Counted from the stretch's first letter, positions 9,641 through 20,343 are shown. The stretch is 64,000 bases of DNA from Marinobacter daepoensis DSM 16072 (GCF_000421165.1 NZ_ATWI01000011.1:344637-408636), one strand, 5' to 3'. Made by a program: numbers and translations. The notes: a model not told the origin generated them from the letters alone.

Positions 9641-11749
9641 TCATGCCCCGGCTGCGTCCGTGGCCAGAATCCGGGTCTGTTTCTGCCGTTGCTTATTTTG
9701 AACAATGGCGTCCACACACTGGTTCTGGTCGCGGAGAATGACCACACACTCCAGGCACTGGATACACTCGTCGTAATCCACCCGGCCATCCTTGCGGATG
9801 GCATTGATGCCGCACTCATTCTTGCAATGCTGGCATGGCTGCCCGCATCGTTTGACCCTCTCTAGCCAGCTAAACAGGCGGAAACGCCCAAGAATGGCCA
9901 GCCCTGCTCCGAGAGGACACAGATAACGACAGTAAAACTTGTGAATGAACAGGCCAATGGCTAGCAGGCCGAGGGCATAGATAACGAAGGGCCAGTAACG
10001 TACAAAATACAGAGTAATGCTGGTTTTGAACGGCTCCACTTCGGCCAGTTGTTCAGCCAGGGTCAGGGAGTAGAAAGCGGTTGCCACCAACCCGGCCAGT
10101 ATCGGGTACTTCAGCAGGATGAGCCGACGGTGCCAGCGCTCCGGAACCTTAACCTGGCGTAGTCCCAGCCGCTGGCCAAGCCAGGAGGTCATTTCCTGAA
10201 GTGCTCCGAACGGGCAGAGCCAGCCGCAAAACAGCCCTCGCCCCCAGATAAACAAGGTGACAAAGGTGTAGCACCAGAGGATGAAAATGACCGGGTCCAG
10301 CAGAAACACGTTTAGCGAAAAGTCATCCCAGAGGGCCAGGAACAGGGTGTAGATGTTCACCACAGACAGCTGTCCCTGGGCATAAAAGCCGATGAAAAAC
10401 AGCGTGAACAGCAGAAACCCCCAACGGAATCGATGAACCAGTTTCGGGTGGCGGGTGAGCGTTTTCTGTCGGGCAAAGACAATCGTGAGTAGCGTCAGGC
10501 TTGCGACCAGAACGCCGATTTGCCACCACCGTTCCTTCCATAGCCCCACCCACATCGGCTCTCTGTTACTCTGGTGTCCGGGCTGTACCTCCACCGCCTC
10601 GAACAGGTCGTCTGAGAAGCGCACAGGGACGGTGAATCGGGCGTTGTCGGTCACAAGGTGGTTCCTGGGGAGAGAAATATCCAGGTGAAACGTGGATTCT
10701 GACCCGGGGTTGAGTCCGGCATTTCCGCCGACCCGAAACAGGTTCATGATCTCGAGGGGCGGGGCCCCGGAGGCGGCGATGGCTTGCCCGGGCTCAAGCC
10801 AGTTCAGATCCCGCATTTCAATGGCAAGCTGGCCCTGGTGGAGCCCGATCCGGCTGGGTGTGCTGCCGGGCACAAAGTCCGCGCTTACGTGGGGGAATGT
10901 CCCCCGGGACATCAGCATCATTACTTTTCCACGGCCATTCAGACGCTCCATGAAGGCCTGGTAGCGTTGGTCGCCAAGCAGATTCCGCCCGACCATGGGG
11001 GCGTTCATGTAGGCGAAATAGATCTCGGTGAACGGTTCGCCTGGCAGCGGCTCGAGATCTACGGGGTAGTCGGAAAGCGGGCGCCCGAGTTTGTCCTCAA
11101 CGTCAGCAGCCGACAGCCGGGCTTTCAGAAGGTAGCCTCTGTCGAGTAGCTGTTGCCAGCTCAGAGGCTCATAGAAGTCCTGTCTGGCTTTGGTGGGAGC
11201 GGCCTGGGCGAAACCGGCAAGTTTGTTTCGGGCGACCTGAAGGGCAGACGACAGCACGGTGTCGTTGATGATCAGCACCGAGACGGTTGCCTTGCTGACG
11301 CCGTCAAAATACACCTGGTTGTCGGTAGCATTCCGGGCTGATCGACTGGAAGCCTGAACAATGATCTGTTCGGTCAGGGATCGCCCTTCGTACTGGGCCA
11401 CAAACTCCGTCAGAGGTTCTTCGCCCAGTCCATGCAGAAACACGGGCTCATGGTGATGCAGCACCTTGACGCCGGTGAACCGGCCTTTGGTGTCCAGCCC
11501 GATCATCATAGTGATCGGTTTGCCGGCAAACCCCGGCAGTCGGGTGAAGTCGGTGGAGAGGTAGGCGTAGCCCAGCAGTTCCTGCAACTGGTACACCGGA
11601 TACACCGGAAGATCGGGCAGTTTGTTTTCAATGACGGTCGCGGATGGAAACAGTGCCTGGATGACTTCCCGGGTTTCATCGGGCAGTTCTGAGCTGTAAC
11701 CAGACAGCGGCCATGCCAGCAAAACCATGAACAACAGGCGCCGAAGCAT
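9641..11749 (-). CDS. NosR/NirI-like membrane flavoprotein with iron-sulfur domains
   Basis: A 702-residue protein with a signal peptide (MLRRLLFMVLLAWPLSG), a periplasmic FMN-binding domain (about residues 75-175), a further periplasmic region, then about six membrane segments from residue 400 on. Between membrane segments are Cys motifs of polyferredoxins: CGWLCPFGAL and CRYLCPLGAG. A C-terminal ferredoxin-like part follows with CGQPCQHCKNECG and CIQCLEC. NosR-type proteins move electrons from quinol across the membrane. No nitrous oxide reductase is near; it stands divergently beside the PQQ genes, so a role in quinoprotein electron flow or maturation is an inference. Confidence 0.85.
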   Translation of the reverse strand: MLRRLLFMVLLAWPLSGYSSELPDETREVIQALFPSATVIENKLPDLPVYPVYQLQELLGYAYLSTDFTRLPGFAGKPITMMIGLDTKGRFTGVKVLHHHEPVFLHGLGEEPLTEFVAQYEGRSLTEQIIVQASSRSARNATDNQVYFDGVSKATVSVLIINDTVLSSALQVARNKLAGFAQAAPTKARQDFYEPLSWQQLLDRGYLLKARLSAADVEDKLGRPLSDYPVDLEPLPGEPFTEIYFAYMNAPMVGRNLLGDQRYQAFMERLNGRGKVMMLMSRGTFPHVSADFVPGSTPSRIGLHQGQLAIEMRDLNWLEPGQAIAASGAPPLEIMNLFRVGGNAGLNPGSESTFHLDISLPRNHLVTDNARFTVPVRFSDDLFEAVEVQPGHQSNREPMWVGLWKERWWQIGVLVASLTLLTIVFARQKTLTRHPKLVHRFRWGFLLFTLFFIGFYAQGQLSVVNIYTLFLALWDDFSLNVFLLDPVIFILWCYTFVTLFIWGRGLFCGWLCPFGALQEMTSWLGQRLGLRQVKVPERWHRRLILLKYPILAGLVATAFYSLTLAEQLAEVEPFKTSITLYFVRYWPFVIYALGLLAIGLFIHKFYCRYLCPLGAGLAILGRFRLFSWLERVKRCGQPCQHCKNECGINAIRKDGRVDYDECIQCLECVVILRDQNQCVDAIVQNKQRQKQTRILATDAAGA

Positions 11750-11977
11750 GAGACGTCTCCTGACTTTATTATTGTATCTTTCTCATGTTAGAGAGCAGCG
11801 GCCTTCGCTCAATTCAACCTCCGGGCCAAAGGCCTGCTACTTTCAGGCGGCCAAAAACGGTTCCAAAGTACCATATGGGGGCGCTGCCGCTGTGATTAGC
11901 ATAAAAGTCATCGTGGGCCGTTGCCTGCGGTGCCCATAAATGCCAAGCACTAACAATCATGACAAGAGGTGAGCATC

Positions 11978-12049
11978 ATGTGGACCAAACCAGCTTATGA
12001 AGACCTGCGCATCGGTTTTGAAGTCACTATGTACTTCGCAAATCGCTGA
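11978..12049 (+). CDS. pqqA: PQQ precursor peptide PqqA
   Basis: A 23-residue peptide, MWTKPAYEDLRIGFEVTMYF plus ANR, with the conserved Glu and Tyr of the EVTMY motif that are cross-linked to make pyrroloquinoline quinone. An AGAGGTGAG ribosome-binding site precedes the ATG. It is the first gene of pqqABCDE and is followed by a hairpin that probably attenuates the rest of the operon. Confidence 0.98.
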   Translation: MWTKPAYEDLRIGFEVTMYFANR

Positions 12050-12055
12050 ACACTG

Positions 12056-12086
12056 AACAGCCAGCCTCCGGGCTGGCTGTTTGTTT
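12056..12086 (+). terminator. Intra-operon attenuator between pqqA and pqqB
   Basis: CAGCCAGCC pairs with GGCTGGCTG around a four-base loop, extended by AA/TT and followed by TTTGTTTT. It begins seven bases after the pqqA stop. Partial termination here would give more precursor peptide transcript than enzyme transcript, a known need of PQQ synthesis. Confidence 0.85.
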
Positions 12087-12104
12087 TCTGTTCCGGAGGT
12101 CCCC

Positions 12105-13022
12105 ATGCAGATTCGTATTCTGGGGTCGGGTGCAGGCGGTGGTTTTCCGCAGTGGAACTGCAATTGCCGCAACTGTTCCGGCTTTCGTATGGGCACGCTG
12201 AATGCCCGTGCCCGCACCCAGTCGTCCATCGCGGTCAGTGATGATGGCGAGCGCTGGGTGTTGTTCAACGCTTCGCCTGACATCCGCTCCCAACTGATGG
12301 ATTTTCCAGCCCTACAGCCCGCCCGGGCGCTCCGGGATACCGGCATCTCAGCCATTGTCCTGATGGACAGTCAGGTGGATCACACTACGGGGCTGTTGTC
12401 CCTTCGGGAGGGGTTACCACTGGATGTCTGGTGTACGCCTCAGGTGCATGGGGATCTGAGTACCGGTTTCCCGCTGTTTGATATGCTCCGGCACTGGAAC
12501 GGAGGGCTGAACTGGTGTGCCATTGAGCCTGACGAAGCGCACGCGTTCCGGATACCAAGTGCCCCCTCGCTGGAATTCACGGCGATTCCGCTTCTGAGTA
12601 ATGCGCCGCCATATTCACCGCGCCGTGATCAGCCGCATCCTGGCGATAACATCGGGATCTTTATTCGGGATGCTGCCAGCAACCAGACTCTGCTTTACGC
12701 GCCGGGGTTGGGGCAACCGGATGAGCGTATCAAGGCCTGGATGGCCAAAGCCGATGTGCTGTTGGTGGATGGCACCGTCTGGCACGACGATGAAATGATT
12801 CGTCAGGAAGTCGGAACCAAAACCGGGCAGCAGATGGGGCATCTGGCCCAGGCCGGCCAGGGAGGCATGATCGAGCTGCTGGATACGCTGCCAGCGGCCC
12901 GCAAGATTCTCATTCATATCAACAACACGAACCCGATCCTCGACGAAGATTCGCCGGAGCGCGCCGAGCTGGCTGAGCACGGTATAGAAGTGTCGTGGGA
13001 TGGCATGCACATTCATCTGTGA
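12105..13022 (+). CDS. pqqB: PQQ biosynthesis protein PqqB
   Basis: A 305-residue metallo-beta-lactamase-fold protein that acts late in PQQ synthesis as a hydroxylase-like enzyme on the crosslinked tyrosine. Visible marks are the N-terminal [17 protein letters not shown], the Cys cluster NCNCRNC that holds a structural zinc, and the metal-loop region QVDHTTGLL. The ATG at 12105 has a strong GGAGGT six bases upstream. It follows the attenuator and precedes pqqC by eight bases. Confidence 0.96.
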   Translation: MQIRILGSGAGGGFPQWNCNCRNCSGFRMGTLNARARTQSSIAVSDDGERWVLFNASPDIRSQLMDFPALQPARALRDTGISAIVLMDSQVDHTTGLLSLREGLPLDVWCTPQVHGDLSTGFPLFDMLRHWNGGLNWCAIEPDEAHAFRIPSAPSLEFTAIPLLSNAPPYSPRRDQPHPGDNIGIFIRDAASNQTLLYAPGLGQPDERIKAWMAKADVLLVDGTVWHDDEMIRQEVGTKTGQQMGHLAQAGQGGMIELLDTLPAARKILIHINNTNPILDEDSPERAELAEHGIEVSWDGMHIHL

Positions 13023-13030
13023 GAACGGTC

Positions 13031-13786
13031 ATGAACGCCAAAGCCAATCTGCCCCTGAACCGGGACGACTTCGAAAAGGCGCTGCGTGCGAAAGGCGCCT
13101 ATTACCATATCCATCACCCGTTCCATCGTGCCATGTACAGCGGCGCTTGCTCACCGCAGCAAATTCGTGGCTGGGTGGCCAATCGCTATTACTATCAGAT
13201 CAATATCCCGCAGAAAGACGCCGCGATCATGGCCAACTGCCCGGATGCGACGGTTCGTCGGTTATGGCTTCAGCGTATTCTGGATCATGACGGCCATGAC
13301 GATGACGCCGGTGGAATCGAAGCCTGGCTGTTGCTGGCCGAGGCGGTCGGGCTTAGCCGGGAGGAAGTGATTGACCAGCGTCACGTGCTGCCCGGTGTGC
13401 GCTTTGCGGTTGATGCCTATCTCAATTTTGCCCGCCGGGTGTCCTGGCAGGAGGCTGCCTGCTCGTCTCTGACGGAACTGTTTGCCCCGGAGATTCACCA
13501 GTCCCGGCTGGACAGCTGGCCGGACCACTACCCCTGGATTGAAGCTGAAGGGTATCGCTATTTCCGCAAGCGCTTGTCTGAGGCCCGCCGGGATGTTGAG
13601 CATGGTCTGGACATTACCCTTGATCACTTTACCTCAACAGCCCAGCAACAGAGGGCTTTTGAGATACTACAGTTCAAACTGGACATCCTGTGGAGCATGC
13701 TGGATGCCATGACCATGGCTTATGTGCACAACACCCCGCCGTACCACACGGTTACAGACCAGCAGGTATGGCACCGTGGGGTGTGA
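13031..13786 (+). CDS. pqqC: Pyrroloquinoline-quinone synthase PqqC
   Basis: A 251-residue all-helical oxidase that performs the final ring closure and eight-electron oxidation to PQQ using oxygen without a metal. The typical start ([28 protein letters not shown]) and the active-site region [20 protein letters not shown] are present. Length fits the family. It is separated from pqqB by eight bases and from pqqD by ten. Confidence 0.97.
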   Translation: MNAKANLPLNRDDFEKALRAKGAYYHIHHPFHRAMYSGACSPQQIRGWVANRYYYQINIPQKDAAIMANCPDATVRRLWLQRILDHDGHDDDAGGIEAWLLLAEAVGLSREEVIDQRHVLPGVRFAVDAYLNFARRVSWQEAACSSLTELFAPEIHQSRLDSWPDHYPWIEAEGYRYFRKRLSEARRDVEHGLDITLDHFTSTAQQQRAFEILQFKLDILWSMLDAMTMAYVHNTPPYHTVTDQQVWHRGV

Positions 13787-13796
13787 GGAGACCGAG

Positions 13797-14060
13797 ATGT
13801 CGAACATTCCACGATTGCGTCGAGGCTTCCGTTTTCAGTGGGAGCCCGCCCAGCAGAGCCACGTTCTGCTCTATCCGGAAGGGATGGTCCGGCTGAATGG
13901 CAGCGCAGGGGCCATTCTGGCGGAAGTCAACGGGGCCCGGAGCCGGGCAGAGATCATTGAGTCCCTGGAGCGGCAGTTCCCGGAGGCCGGTTCCCTGGCC
14001 GGCGATGTCGACGAATTCCTGACTGAGGCCACCCGTCAACACTGGATTGAATGGCCATGA
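13797..14060 (+). CDS. pqqD: PqqA-binding chaperone PqqD
   Basis: An 87-residue protein of the RiPP recognition element fold that binds the PqqA peptide and presents it to PqqE. It shows the family pattern [23 protein letters not shown] and the winged-helix GAILAEVNG. The stop overlaps the start region of pqqE, indicating coupled translation. Confidence 0.95.
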   Translation: MSNIPRLRRGFRFQWEPAQQSHVLLYPEGMVRLNGSAGAILAEVNGARSRAEIIESLERQFPEAGSLAGDVDEFLTEATRQHWIEWP

Positions 14061-15190
14061 ACGGCGCACAGGATGGGGTTGGCCCACCCCTGTGGCTGTT
14101 GGCCGAACTCACGTATCGCTGCCCGCTTCAGTGCCCTTACTGCTCCAACCCGCTGGATTACGCGGATCAGGACCGGGAACTGTCAACTGAGCAATGGCTC
14201 GATGTCCTCCGTCAGGGACGTGCCATGGGGGCCGCCCAGCTTGGCTTCTCCGGCGGTGAACCGTTGGTGCGCACAGACCTGCCAGAGCTGATCGCCGGTG
14301 CCCGGGAGCTGGGTTACTACACCAACCTGATTACGTCCGGGCTGGGGTTGACCGAAGCCAAGGTTCAGGCGTTCGCGGACGCTGGACTGGATCACATCCA
14401 GGTCAGCTTTCAGGCTTCAGACCCCGAGCTGAACAACGCGGTAGCCGGTTCCCGGAAGGCGTTTGATCAGAAACTCGCTATGGCCCGGGCCGTGAAAGAC
14501 GCGGGTTATCCGATGGTGCTCAATTTCGTAATCCACCGCCACAACATTCATCAGATGGCGGACATTCTGGCTCTGTGTGAAAACCTCGGAGCGGATTATG
14601 TCGAGCTGGCTACCTGCCAGTATTACGGTTGGGCGTTTGCCAACCGGGAAGGGCTGATGCCCTCAAAGGCGCAGCTTGTTGAGGCCGAAGCCACGGTAAA
14701 CCGGTACCGGTCTGATTTGCTCAGCCGTGAGCACCCGATGAAAGTTATTTTTGTGACGCCGGATTATTACGAAGAGCGCCCGAAGGCGTGCATGAACGGA
14801 TGGGGGAGTCTGTTTCTCACCGTTGCGCCGGATGGCACCGCGCTGCCATGCCACAGTGCCCGACTGTTACCGATTGACTTCCCGAATGTGACGGAGCAGT
14901 CGCTGGAAGACATCTGGTACCGAAGCCCAGGGTTCAACCACTACCGGGGCGATCAGTGGATGCCTGAACCCTGTCGGTCCTGCGACGAGAAGGGCAAAGA
15001 CTTTGGCGGCTGCCGCTGTCAGGCCTATCTGCTGACCGGCAACGCGGACAATGCTGACCCGGTTTGTGGGAAGTCGCCTCACCATGACCGGATTCTGGCA
15101 GCCCGGACGGCGGCCGACCACGCGACCACGGGCCTTGAGGAACTGATCTTTCGCAACGCCCGGAACTCTCGTGTTATCTGCCGTAGCTGA
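14051..15190 (+). CDS. pqqE: Radical SAM enzyme PqqE
   Basis: A 379-residue radical SAM protein that links Glu and Tyr of PqqA by a carbon-carbon bond. The [4Fe-4S] motif CPLQCPYC is near residue 24. The C-terminal SPASM part carries auxiliary-cluster Cys: [25 protein letters not shown] and the final [10 protein letters not shown]. Starts at 14051 and 14057 are both possible; both overlap pqqD. The 3' end overlaps the next gene by 20 bases. Confidence 0.96.
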   Translation: MAMNGAQDGVGPPLWLLAELTYRCPLQCPYCSNPLDYADQDRELSTEQWLDVLRQGRAMGAAQLGFSGGEPLVRTDLPELIAGARELGYYTNLITSGLGLTEAKVQAFADAGLDHIQVSFQASDPELNNAVAGSRKAFDQKLAMARAVKDAGYPMVLNFVIHRHNIHQMADILALCENLGADYVELATCQYYGWAFANREGLMPSKAQLVEAEATVNRYRSDLLSREHPMKVIFVTPDYYEERPKACMNGWGSLFLTVAPDGTALPCHSARLLPIDFPNVTEQSLEDIWYRSPGFNHYRGDQWMPEPCRSCDEKGKDFGGCRCQAYLLTGNADNADPVCGKSPHHDRILAARTAADHATTGLEELIFRNARNSRVICRS

Positions 15191-16994
15191 GCCGCTCTCG
15201 GCCAGGGACGCCTGCCTTCAGGCCCGGCAATTTTCAGAACTCCAGGCCTGTGGTCGCGCGGTCTTCTGGCTGGCCTCCGAGCCAGAAACGGGGAACGTGG
15301 GTCTGTGGCAGTCGGATGCGGCGGGTACGCGGCAGCTGAATACCGGCGCCAGTGTGCGCAGTCGACTGAATGGGTACGGTGGCGGGTCTTATGCGGTCAT
15401 GCCGGGGCTTATCTGCTGGGTTGCTGATGATCAGAGCCTGTGGATGATGGACCTGACTCAGGGGCGGAGAACGTGCCTGGTGGACGTTCCCGGGGTGGCC
15501 TGGGGAGGGGTCGTTGCAGACCCCCGCCGCCGGCGCTGGCTGGCGGTTCGTGAAACTCAGGGGCACCAGGCCCTGGTGGCCGTTGGCTGCCAGGGTGACG
15601 TTGCGGTCCTTGATGACCGCTTTGATTTCTATGGGGCTCCGGTCATCAGCCGGAACGATCAGGTGGCCTGGGTCACCTGGCAATTGCCTCACATGCCGTG
15701 GGACCAGTCTCAGCTGTGTTGTGCCCGGTTCAACAATGCGGGGGAACTGATCGGGCGAATGACCGGGGCCCCGCCAGGGGGCGGCTCGGTGCAGCAGCCA
15801 CAGTTTGTCTGCGAGCAGCTTTGGGCGCTGTCGGATCACCGGGGCTGGTGGCAGCCCGTCCGGGTTGTGCCGGATCAAGGGGTTTTACGCTGGCAGCCGG
15901 AGCAGGCTGAGAGTGCCGATCATGCCAATGCACCCTGGCAACTGGCGGAGCGGCATGCTTGTCCGTTGCCGGATGGCGGCTGGGCCCGCGTACGTTATGT
16001 CCAGGGCTGGGGGCAGTTGTGGCTCGAACGTCTCGGGCGGCACCTGAGGGTCGCCGGGACCTGCAGTGATTTTCGTCACCTGGTGGTACGGGACAACGAA
16101 CTGGTTTGTATTGCCCGCGGGCCGGATCAGGGGGACAGCGTCCTCCGGATTGATCTGGCGACCGGGCGGGCGGGCGCGCTGGCGGCCGCGCCATCACCGC
16201 TGTCGGGCGCCCCCTGCGTCTGGCCGGAATCGTTGGTACTGCCGCCAGACGACCACCACCCGCATGGGCTGCAAGCGTTCCTGTACCACCCGGAACAATC
16301 CCGTAAGGCCCCGCCGCTTATCCTCGTGGCGCACGGGGGGCCCACCTCTGCAGCCTACGCCACTTTCAATGCCCAGACCCAGTTCTGGTGTCAGCGGGGC
16401 TTTGCGGTTGCAGAGGTGAACTACACCGGCAGTACCGGTTTTGGCCGGGCTTTCCGTCAGGCGCTGGCTGGCCAGTGGGGGCGGGCCGATGTGGCTGACA
16501 TGATGCGTATGAAAGAGGCGTTTGCGGCAAAGGGGCTGATTGATCCGCATCGTGTGTTTATTCAGGGGCGGAGCTCCGGCGGGTATACCGCGTTGATGGC
16601 GGCAACCCGGACGGATCACCGGATACGGGGGTTGGCCAGCTTGTTTGGGGTGACTGACCCGCTGCGACTGAAGGCTGCGACTCATCGTTTCGAATCGGGG
16701 TATCTGGACTGGCTGTTGGGGCCGCCAGGCCCGGAAGGGCGTTATTGGCACTCACGGACACCCGCGCGCCTTGCGAGCAGTATTTCGTGCCCCGGGTTGT
16801 TCTTTCAGGGAGGGCAGGATCCGGTGGTAGTCCCGCAGCAGACCCGAACCATGGTCGATGCCATGAAGCGAGCGGGTCAGTCTGCGGAACTGGTGTGGTT
16901 TGATGAGGAAGGGCACGGTTTCCGCTCGCTGGAGCATCAGACGCTGGTTCTTGAGTCACTCTGGCGTTTTTATCATCGCCTGGCCTCAGGGTGA
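15171..16994 (+). CDS. pqqH: S9-family prolyl-oligopeptidase-like peptidase (PqqH type)
   Basis: A 607-residue protein with an N-terminal beta-propeller-like region and a C-terminal alpha/beta hydrolase domain. The triad is visible: Ser in [11 protein letters not shown] near residue 467, Asp in GGQDPVV near 547 and His in DEEGHGF near 580. In Pseudomonas aeruginosa a peptidase of this family is the last gene of the pqqABCDEH operon. No pqqF-type zinc protease lies in the window. The proposed start is GTG inside the end of pqqE. Whether it trims PqqA or has another role is not shown by the sequence. Confidence 0.85.
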   Translation: MLSAVAEPLSARDACLQARQFSELQACGRAVFWLASEPETGNVGLWQSDAAGTRQLNTGASVRSRLNGYGGGSYAVMPGLICWVADDQSLWMMDLTQGRRTCLVDVPGVAWGGVVADPRRRRWLAVRETQGHQALVAVGCQGDVAVLDDRFDFYGAPVISRNDQVAWVTWQLPHMPWDQSQLCCARFNNAGELIGRMTGAPPGGGSVQQPQFVCEQLWALSDHRGWWQPVRVVPDQGVLRWQPEQAESADHANAPWQLAERHACPLPDGGWARVRYVQGWGQLWLERLGRHLRVAGTCSDFRHLVVRDNELVCIARGPDQGDSVLRIDLATGRAGALAAAPSPLSGAPCVWPESLVLPPDDHHPHGLQAFLYHPEQSRKAPPLILVAHGGPTSAAYATFNAQTQFWCQRGFAVAEVNYTGSTGFGRAFRQALAGQWGRADVADMMRMKEAFAAKGLIDPHRVFIQGRSSGGYTALMAATRTDHRIRGLASLFGVTDPLRLKAATHRFESGYLDWLLGPPGPEGRYWHSRTPARLASSISCPGLFFQGGQDPVVVPQQTRTMVDAMKRAGQSAELVWFDEEGHGFRSLEHQTLVLESLWRFYHRLASG

Positions 16995-17087
16995 CGGAGG
17001 TTAGCCAAAAGGTCGATGAAGCGTTCGGCAAGTTGGGGTAGTATGTCAGTTACTCCTATAACAACAATCTGATGTGCCAGGCCCCTC

Positions 17088-18251
17088 ATGAGTTACGACA
17101 TTTCTTCATTGCGAAAGTTTGTCTCCCCGGAAATCGTGTTCGGGGCCGGTTCTCGCCGTTCGGTGGCCAACTTTGCCAGTAATTTGGGTGCCCGGCATGT
17201 GTTTCTGGTTTCAGACCCTGGCGTTGAAGCCGCGGGCTGGGTTGGCGAAATTGAAGGGTTGCTGAGAGGCGCGGGCCTCGAGTGCACGACCTTTACTGCC
17301 ATTTCCCCGAACCCGAAGGTGGATGAGGTTATGGCGGGGGCTGATCAGTATCAGGCCAACGAGTGTGACGTGATTGTTGCCATTGGCGGAGGCAGCCCCA
17401 TGGACTGCGCCAAAGGGATCGGGATTGTGGCCACTCACGGGCGTAGCATTCTGGAATTCGAGGGGGTGGATACCATTGTCAATCCGCCACCGCCCATGAT
17501 CCTGATCCCCACCACCGCCGGAACATCGGCGGATGTTTCCCAGTTTGCCATCATTTCCGACCCGAATCGGCGGTTCAAGTTTTCGATCATCAGCAAAGCC
17601 GTGGTGCCGGATGTCTCGCTGATTGACCCGGAAGTTACAGAAACGATGGGGTCATACCTGACGGCTTGCACGGGCGTGGATGCTCTGGTGCATGCCATTG
17701 AGGCTTTTGTTTCTACCGGGTGCGGACCGTTAACGGATACCCATGCTCTGGAAGCGATTCGCCTGATCAACCGAAACCTTGAGCCTCTGGTCGCGAACCC
17801 ATCAGACCCCCGGCTGCGTGAGCAGATCATGCTGGCTTCCATGCAGGCTGGTCTGGCGTTCTCCAACGCCATTCTCGGAGCCGTCCATGCCATGTCTCAC
17901 AGTCTGGGTGGTTTTCTGGATCTGCCCCACGGACTTTGCAATGCTCTGTTGCTGGAGCACGTCGTTGCCTACAACTTCCCGTTCGCGGAGGACCGGTTCC
18001 GGCGCGTGGCCGAGGCCATGGACATCGACACCCGGGGGATGACCAATCTTCAGGTCAAGAAACACCTTATGGCGCGGATCATTACCCTCAAGAAAACGGT
18101 CGGGCTGGAAGCACGGCTCAAGGAGCTGGGGGTTACGACGTCCGACATTCCTCACCTTTCCGGTTATGCATTGAAGGACCCCTGCATACTGACCAACCCA
18201 AGGAAGTCGTCGCTTCGGGATGTTCAGGTGGTGTATGAAGAAGCCTTCTGA
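17088..18251 (+). CDS. ercA: Iron-containing alcohol dehydrogenase, ErcA-like
   Basis: A 387-residue group III alcohol dehydrogenase. The NAD-binding GGGSPMDCAKG is near residue 100. The iron site is read from Asp in TGVDALVHAIEAF plus the His in AVHAMSHSLGG and LPHGLCNALLL. In P. aeruginosa ErcA lies between the PQQ operon and the ErcS kinase and takes part in regulating ethanol oxidation; the order here is the same. The start follows a short gap after pqqH. Confidence 0.9.
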   Translation: MSYDISSLRKFVSPEIVFGAGSRRSVANFASNLGARHVFLVSDPGVEAAGWVGEIEGLLRGAGLECTTFTAISPNPKVDEVMAGADQYQANECDVIVAIGGGSPMDCAKGIGIVATHGRSILEFEGVDTIVNPPPPMILIPTTAGTSADVSQFAIISDPNRRFKFSIISKAVVPDVSLIDPEVTETMGSYLTACTGVDALVHAIEAFVSTGCGPLTDTHALEAIRLINRNLEPLVANPSDPRLREQIMLASMQAGLAFSNAILGAVHAMSHSLGGFLDLPHGLCNALLLEHVVAYNFPFAEDRFRRVAEAMDIDTRGMTNLQVKKHLMARIITLKKTVGLEARLKELGVTTSDIPHLSGYALKDPCILTNPRKSSLRDVQVVYEEAF

Positions 18252-19980
18252 CAGCGGGTACGGGATTGGCGATCTCCTCGGCCTTGGGAGCCAGTCGGTC
18301 CGCAAGAATTATTACCCGGCGTTGCAGGAACGAATCGACGAACTGGAACAGGAACGAAACCGCTACAAATGGCTGTTTGAGAACGCGTTGCACGGTATTT
18401 TCCAGGCGAACCTTCGTGGTGGCCTGTTGGCCTGCAATCCGGCCATGGCCCGTATTTGCGGTTACCAGACCCCGGAACAGCTTCAGCAACGGCTGATCCG
18501 GCTTCGGGAACAGTTGTTTTTCAGTGCCGCTGAGTTTGATGTTATCCGCCAGGAGCTGCTGGATTATGGCAGTCTCAGTGCGCGTGAAACCCGCTTTCGT
18601 CGTGCCGATCAAACCCCGGTGCATGTGGCAGTGACCATGCTCCGCCGGCCTGATCTGGGGCCAGAGGTGGTGGAGGCGTTTGTTGCCGATATTACGGATC
18701 GGGTTCAGGCCCGGGAGAAGCTGGAGCAACTGAACGCGGAGCTGGAACAACGGGTGGAAGAGCGCACGGAAGCCCTGCAGAACGCTAATGTTGATCTTCG
18801 GTACCAGATTGAAGAGCGTGAAAAGGTTGAGCAGGAACTGGTGGTGGCAGTGGACGCCGCGAAAGAGGCAAACCGGAGCAAGGATAAATATCTGGCGGCC
18901 GCCAGCCACGATTTACTCCAGCCGCTGAATGCCGCCCGCCTGATGATTTCTGCCCTTCAGGACAGTGAGTTGCCAGACCAGGAAAGCCGAATGGTCCGGC
19001 AGGCGCACCGGGCTCTGGAAGGGGCAGAGGACCTGCTTGCCGACCTCCTCGACATCTCCAAACTCGATCAGCAGGCGATGAAGCCGGATCTGATCTACAC
19101 CGATATTGATGAGATGGCTCGGGGGCTTGGGGCGGAATTTGAGGCCGTGGCGGTAAACGCCGGCCTGGCATTTCGGGTCCGGTCAGCGCCTGCCATGGTG
19201 CACACGGATCAGCGCATGCTGACCCGCATCCTCCGAAATCTCATGAGTAATGCCTTCCGTTACACCCGGACGGGGGGAGTGATGCTGGCGGTGCGTGTCT
19301 GGGAGAACGAGGTTCGCCTCGAAGTGTGGGATACCGGTGTGGGTATCGATTCGGCCAAGCTGGACGACATATTCACTGAGTTTCATCAGATCCTGCCTGA
19401 GGGGAGCGGGGGACGGCAAGGGGTTGGGCTGGGGCTGGCCATTGTTGAACGCATGGTTCGGGTTCTTGGTTACCGGATCGAAGTAGCCTCTCGGCCGGGG
19501 CGGGGATCACGCTTTCGCCTGGTGTTGCCCAGAGCTTCCGTCCCCACGTTTCAGGCATTTGCTCGCCCCTCAATGCCTGAGTCACTGGACAAAGGGTTTG
19601 GGGGGGCTGTGGTGCTGGTGATCGATAACGAACCGGCGGTGCTTGAGAGCATGCAGATGCTGCTCGAACGCTGGGGCTGCCGTGTTGTGGCGGCATACAG
19701 TCGTGAACATGCGCTGGCCACCCTGAAGGAAGAACAGCTGACACCGCAGGCGGTGCTGGCGGATTACCACCTGGACCATGGCCAGACCGGGTTTGATGCC
19801 ATTCACGGTGTGCGCAAGTATCTGGGGATGGATCTGCCCAGTGCGATTATCACCGCCGACCGAAGTGACGAGACCCGGGCATTGCTCCGGGCCCAGTATC
19901 TGCCCGTACTCAACAAACCGGTCAAGCCAAACCGGCTCCGGGCTTTGTTAACCAGTCTGGTCGCCTCATCATCGTTCTGA
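18235..19980 (+). CDS. ercS: Hybrid sensor kinase-response regulator, ErcS-like
   Basis: A 581-residue cytoplasmic kinase with no membrane segment. It has a short coiled coil, a PAS domain (about residues 40-160), a coiled coil, a HisKA domain with the phosphorylated His in AAASHDLLQPLNAAR, and an ATPase domain (NLMSNAFRYT, DTGVGID, GVGLGLAIVERM). A C-terminal receiver starts VLVIDNEP, with the acceptor Asp in LADYHLDHG. The start overlaps the end of ercA by 17 bases, with AGGTGG upstream, so the two are translationally coupled. It likely reports alcohol-oxidation status to a partner outside the window. Confidence 0.88.
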   Translation: MKKPSDSGYGIGDLLGLGSQSVRKNYYPALQERIDELEQERNRYKWLFENALHGIFQANLRGGLLACNPAMARICGYQTPEQLQQRLIRLREQLFFSAAEFDVIRQELLDYGSLSARETRFRRADQTPVHVAVTMLRRPDLGPEVVEAFVADITDRVQAREKLEQLNAELEQRVEERTEALQNANVDLRYQIEEREKVEQELVVAVDAAKEANRSKDKYLAAASHDLLQPLNAARLMISALQDSELPDQESRMVRQAHRALEGAEDLLADLLDISKLDQQAMKPDLIYTDIDEMARGLGAEFEAVAVNAGLAFRVRSAPAMVHTDQRMLTRILRNLMSNAFRYTRTGGVMLAVRVWENEVRLEVWDTGVGIDSAKLDDIFTEFHQILPEGSGGRQGVGLGLAIVERMVRVLGYRIEVASRPGRGSRFRLVLPRASVPTFQAFARPSMPESLDKGFGGAVVLVIDNEPAVLESMQMLLERWGCRVVAAYSREHALATLKEEQLTPQAVLADYHLDHGQTGFDAIHGVRKYLGMDLPSAIITADRSDETRALLRAQYLPVLNKPVKPNRLRALLTSLVASSSF

Positions 19981-20055
19981 CCGCTCTGTAATCATCGCCT
20001 CCCCTGCCTTGAGGGAACGACTACACTTAGTTCTAGTGATCAGGAGGTAGGCGAG

Positions 20056-20343
20056 ATGACAACTCAAGAGAATAATCTGACCAATCATGAGGTAACGATC
20101 TGCCTTGCCGGAGGGGCTGTGCTGGGGCCGTTTAATGCGACCTGGACCCGGGATTCCGGTGGCGATGTGAGAGAGCTGGTCCGGCAGTACGATGCCTTTC
20201 TTCAGGGCGAGAAACAGAGCCGGTTCAAGTTTCACCTTCACGATACCTACACCAACACGGTTCAAACTCTCATTCTGAACTTTGAGCAAGTGACCGGCAT
20301 CTGCGACCATGTCCGGTTGAGGTCCCGCAACAACGACACCTGA
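20056..20343 (+). CDS. Small conserved hypothetical protein
   Basis: A 95-residue soluble protein with a good ribosome-binding site (AGGAGGTAGGCG) upstream. It has no signal peptide, membrane segment or Cys cluster and looks like a small alpha/beta domain (VTICLAGGAVLGPFNATW, then YDAFLQGEKQSRFKF). I do not recognise a family. It sits between the kinase and fumarase genes with its own spacing on each side. Confidence 0.7.
   Translation: MTTQENNLTNHEVTICLAGGAVLGPFNATWTRDSGGDVRELVRQYDAFLQGEKQSRFKFHLHDTYTNTVQTLILNFEQVTGICDHVRLRSRNNDT

Noticed and set aside
9641..11749. Assignment of the NosR-like gene as true nosR.
   Set aside because: No nosZ, nosD or related genes are in the window and the neighbours are PQQ genes.
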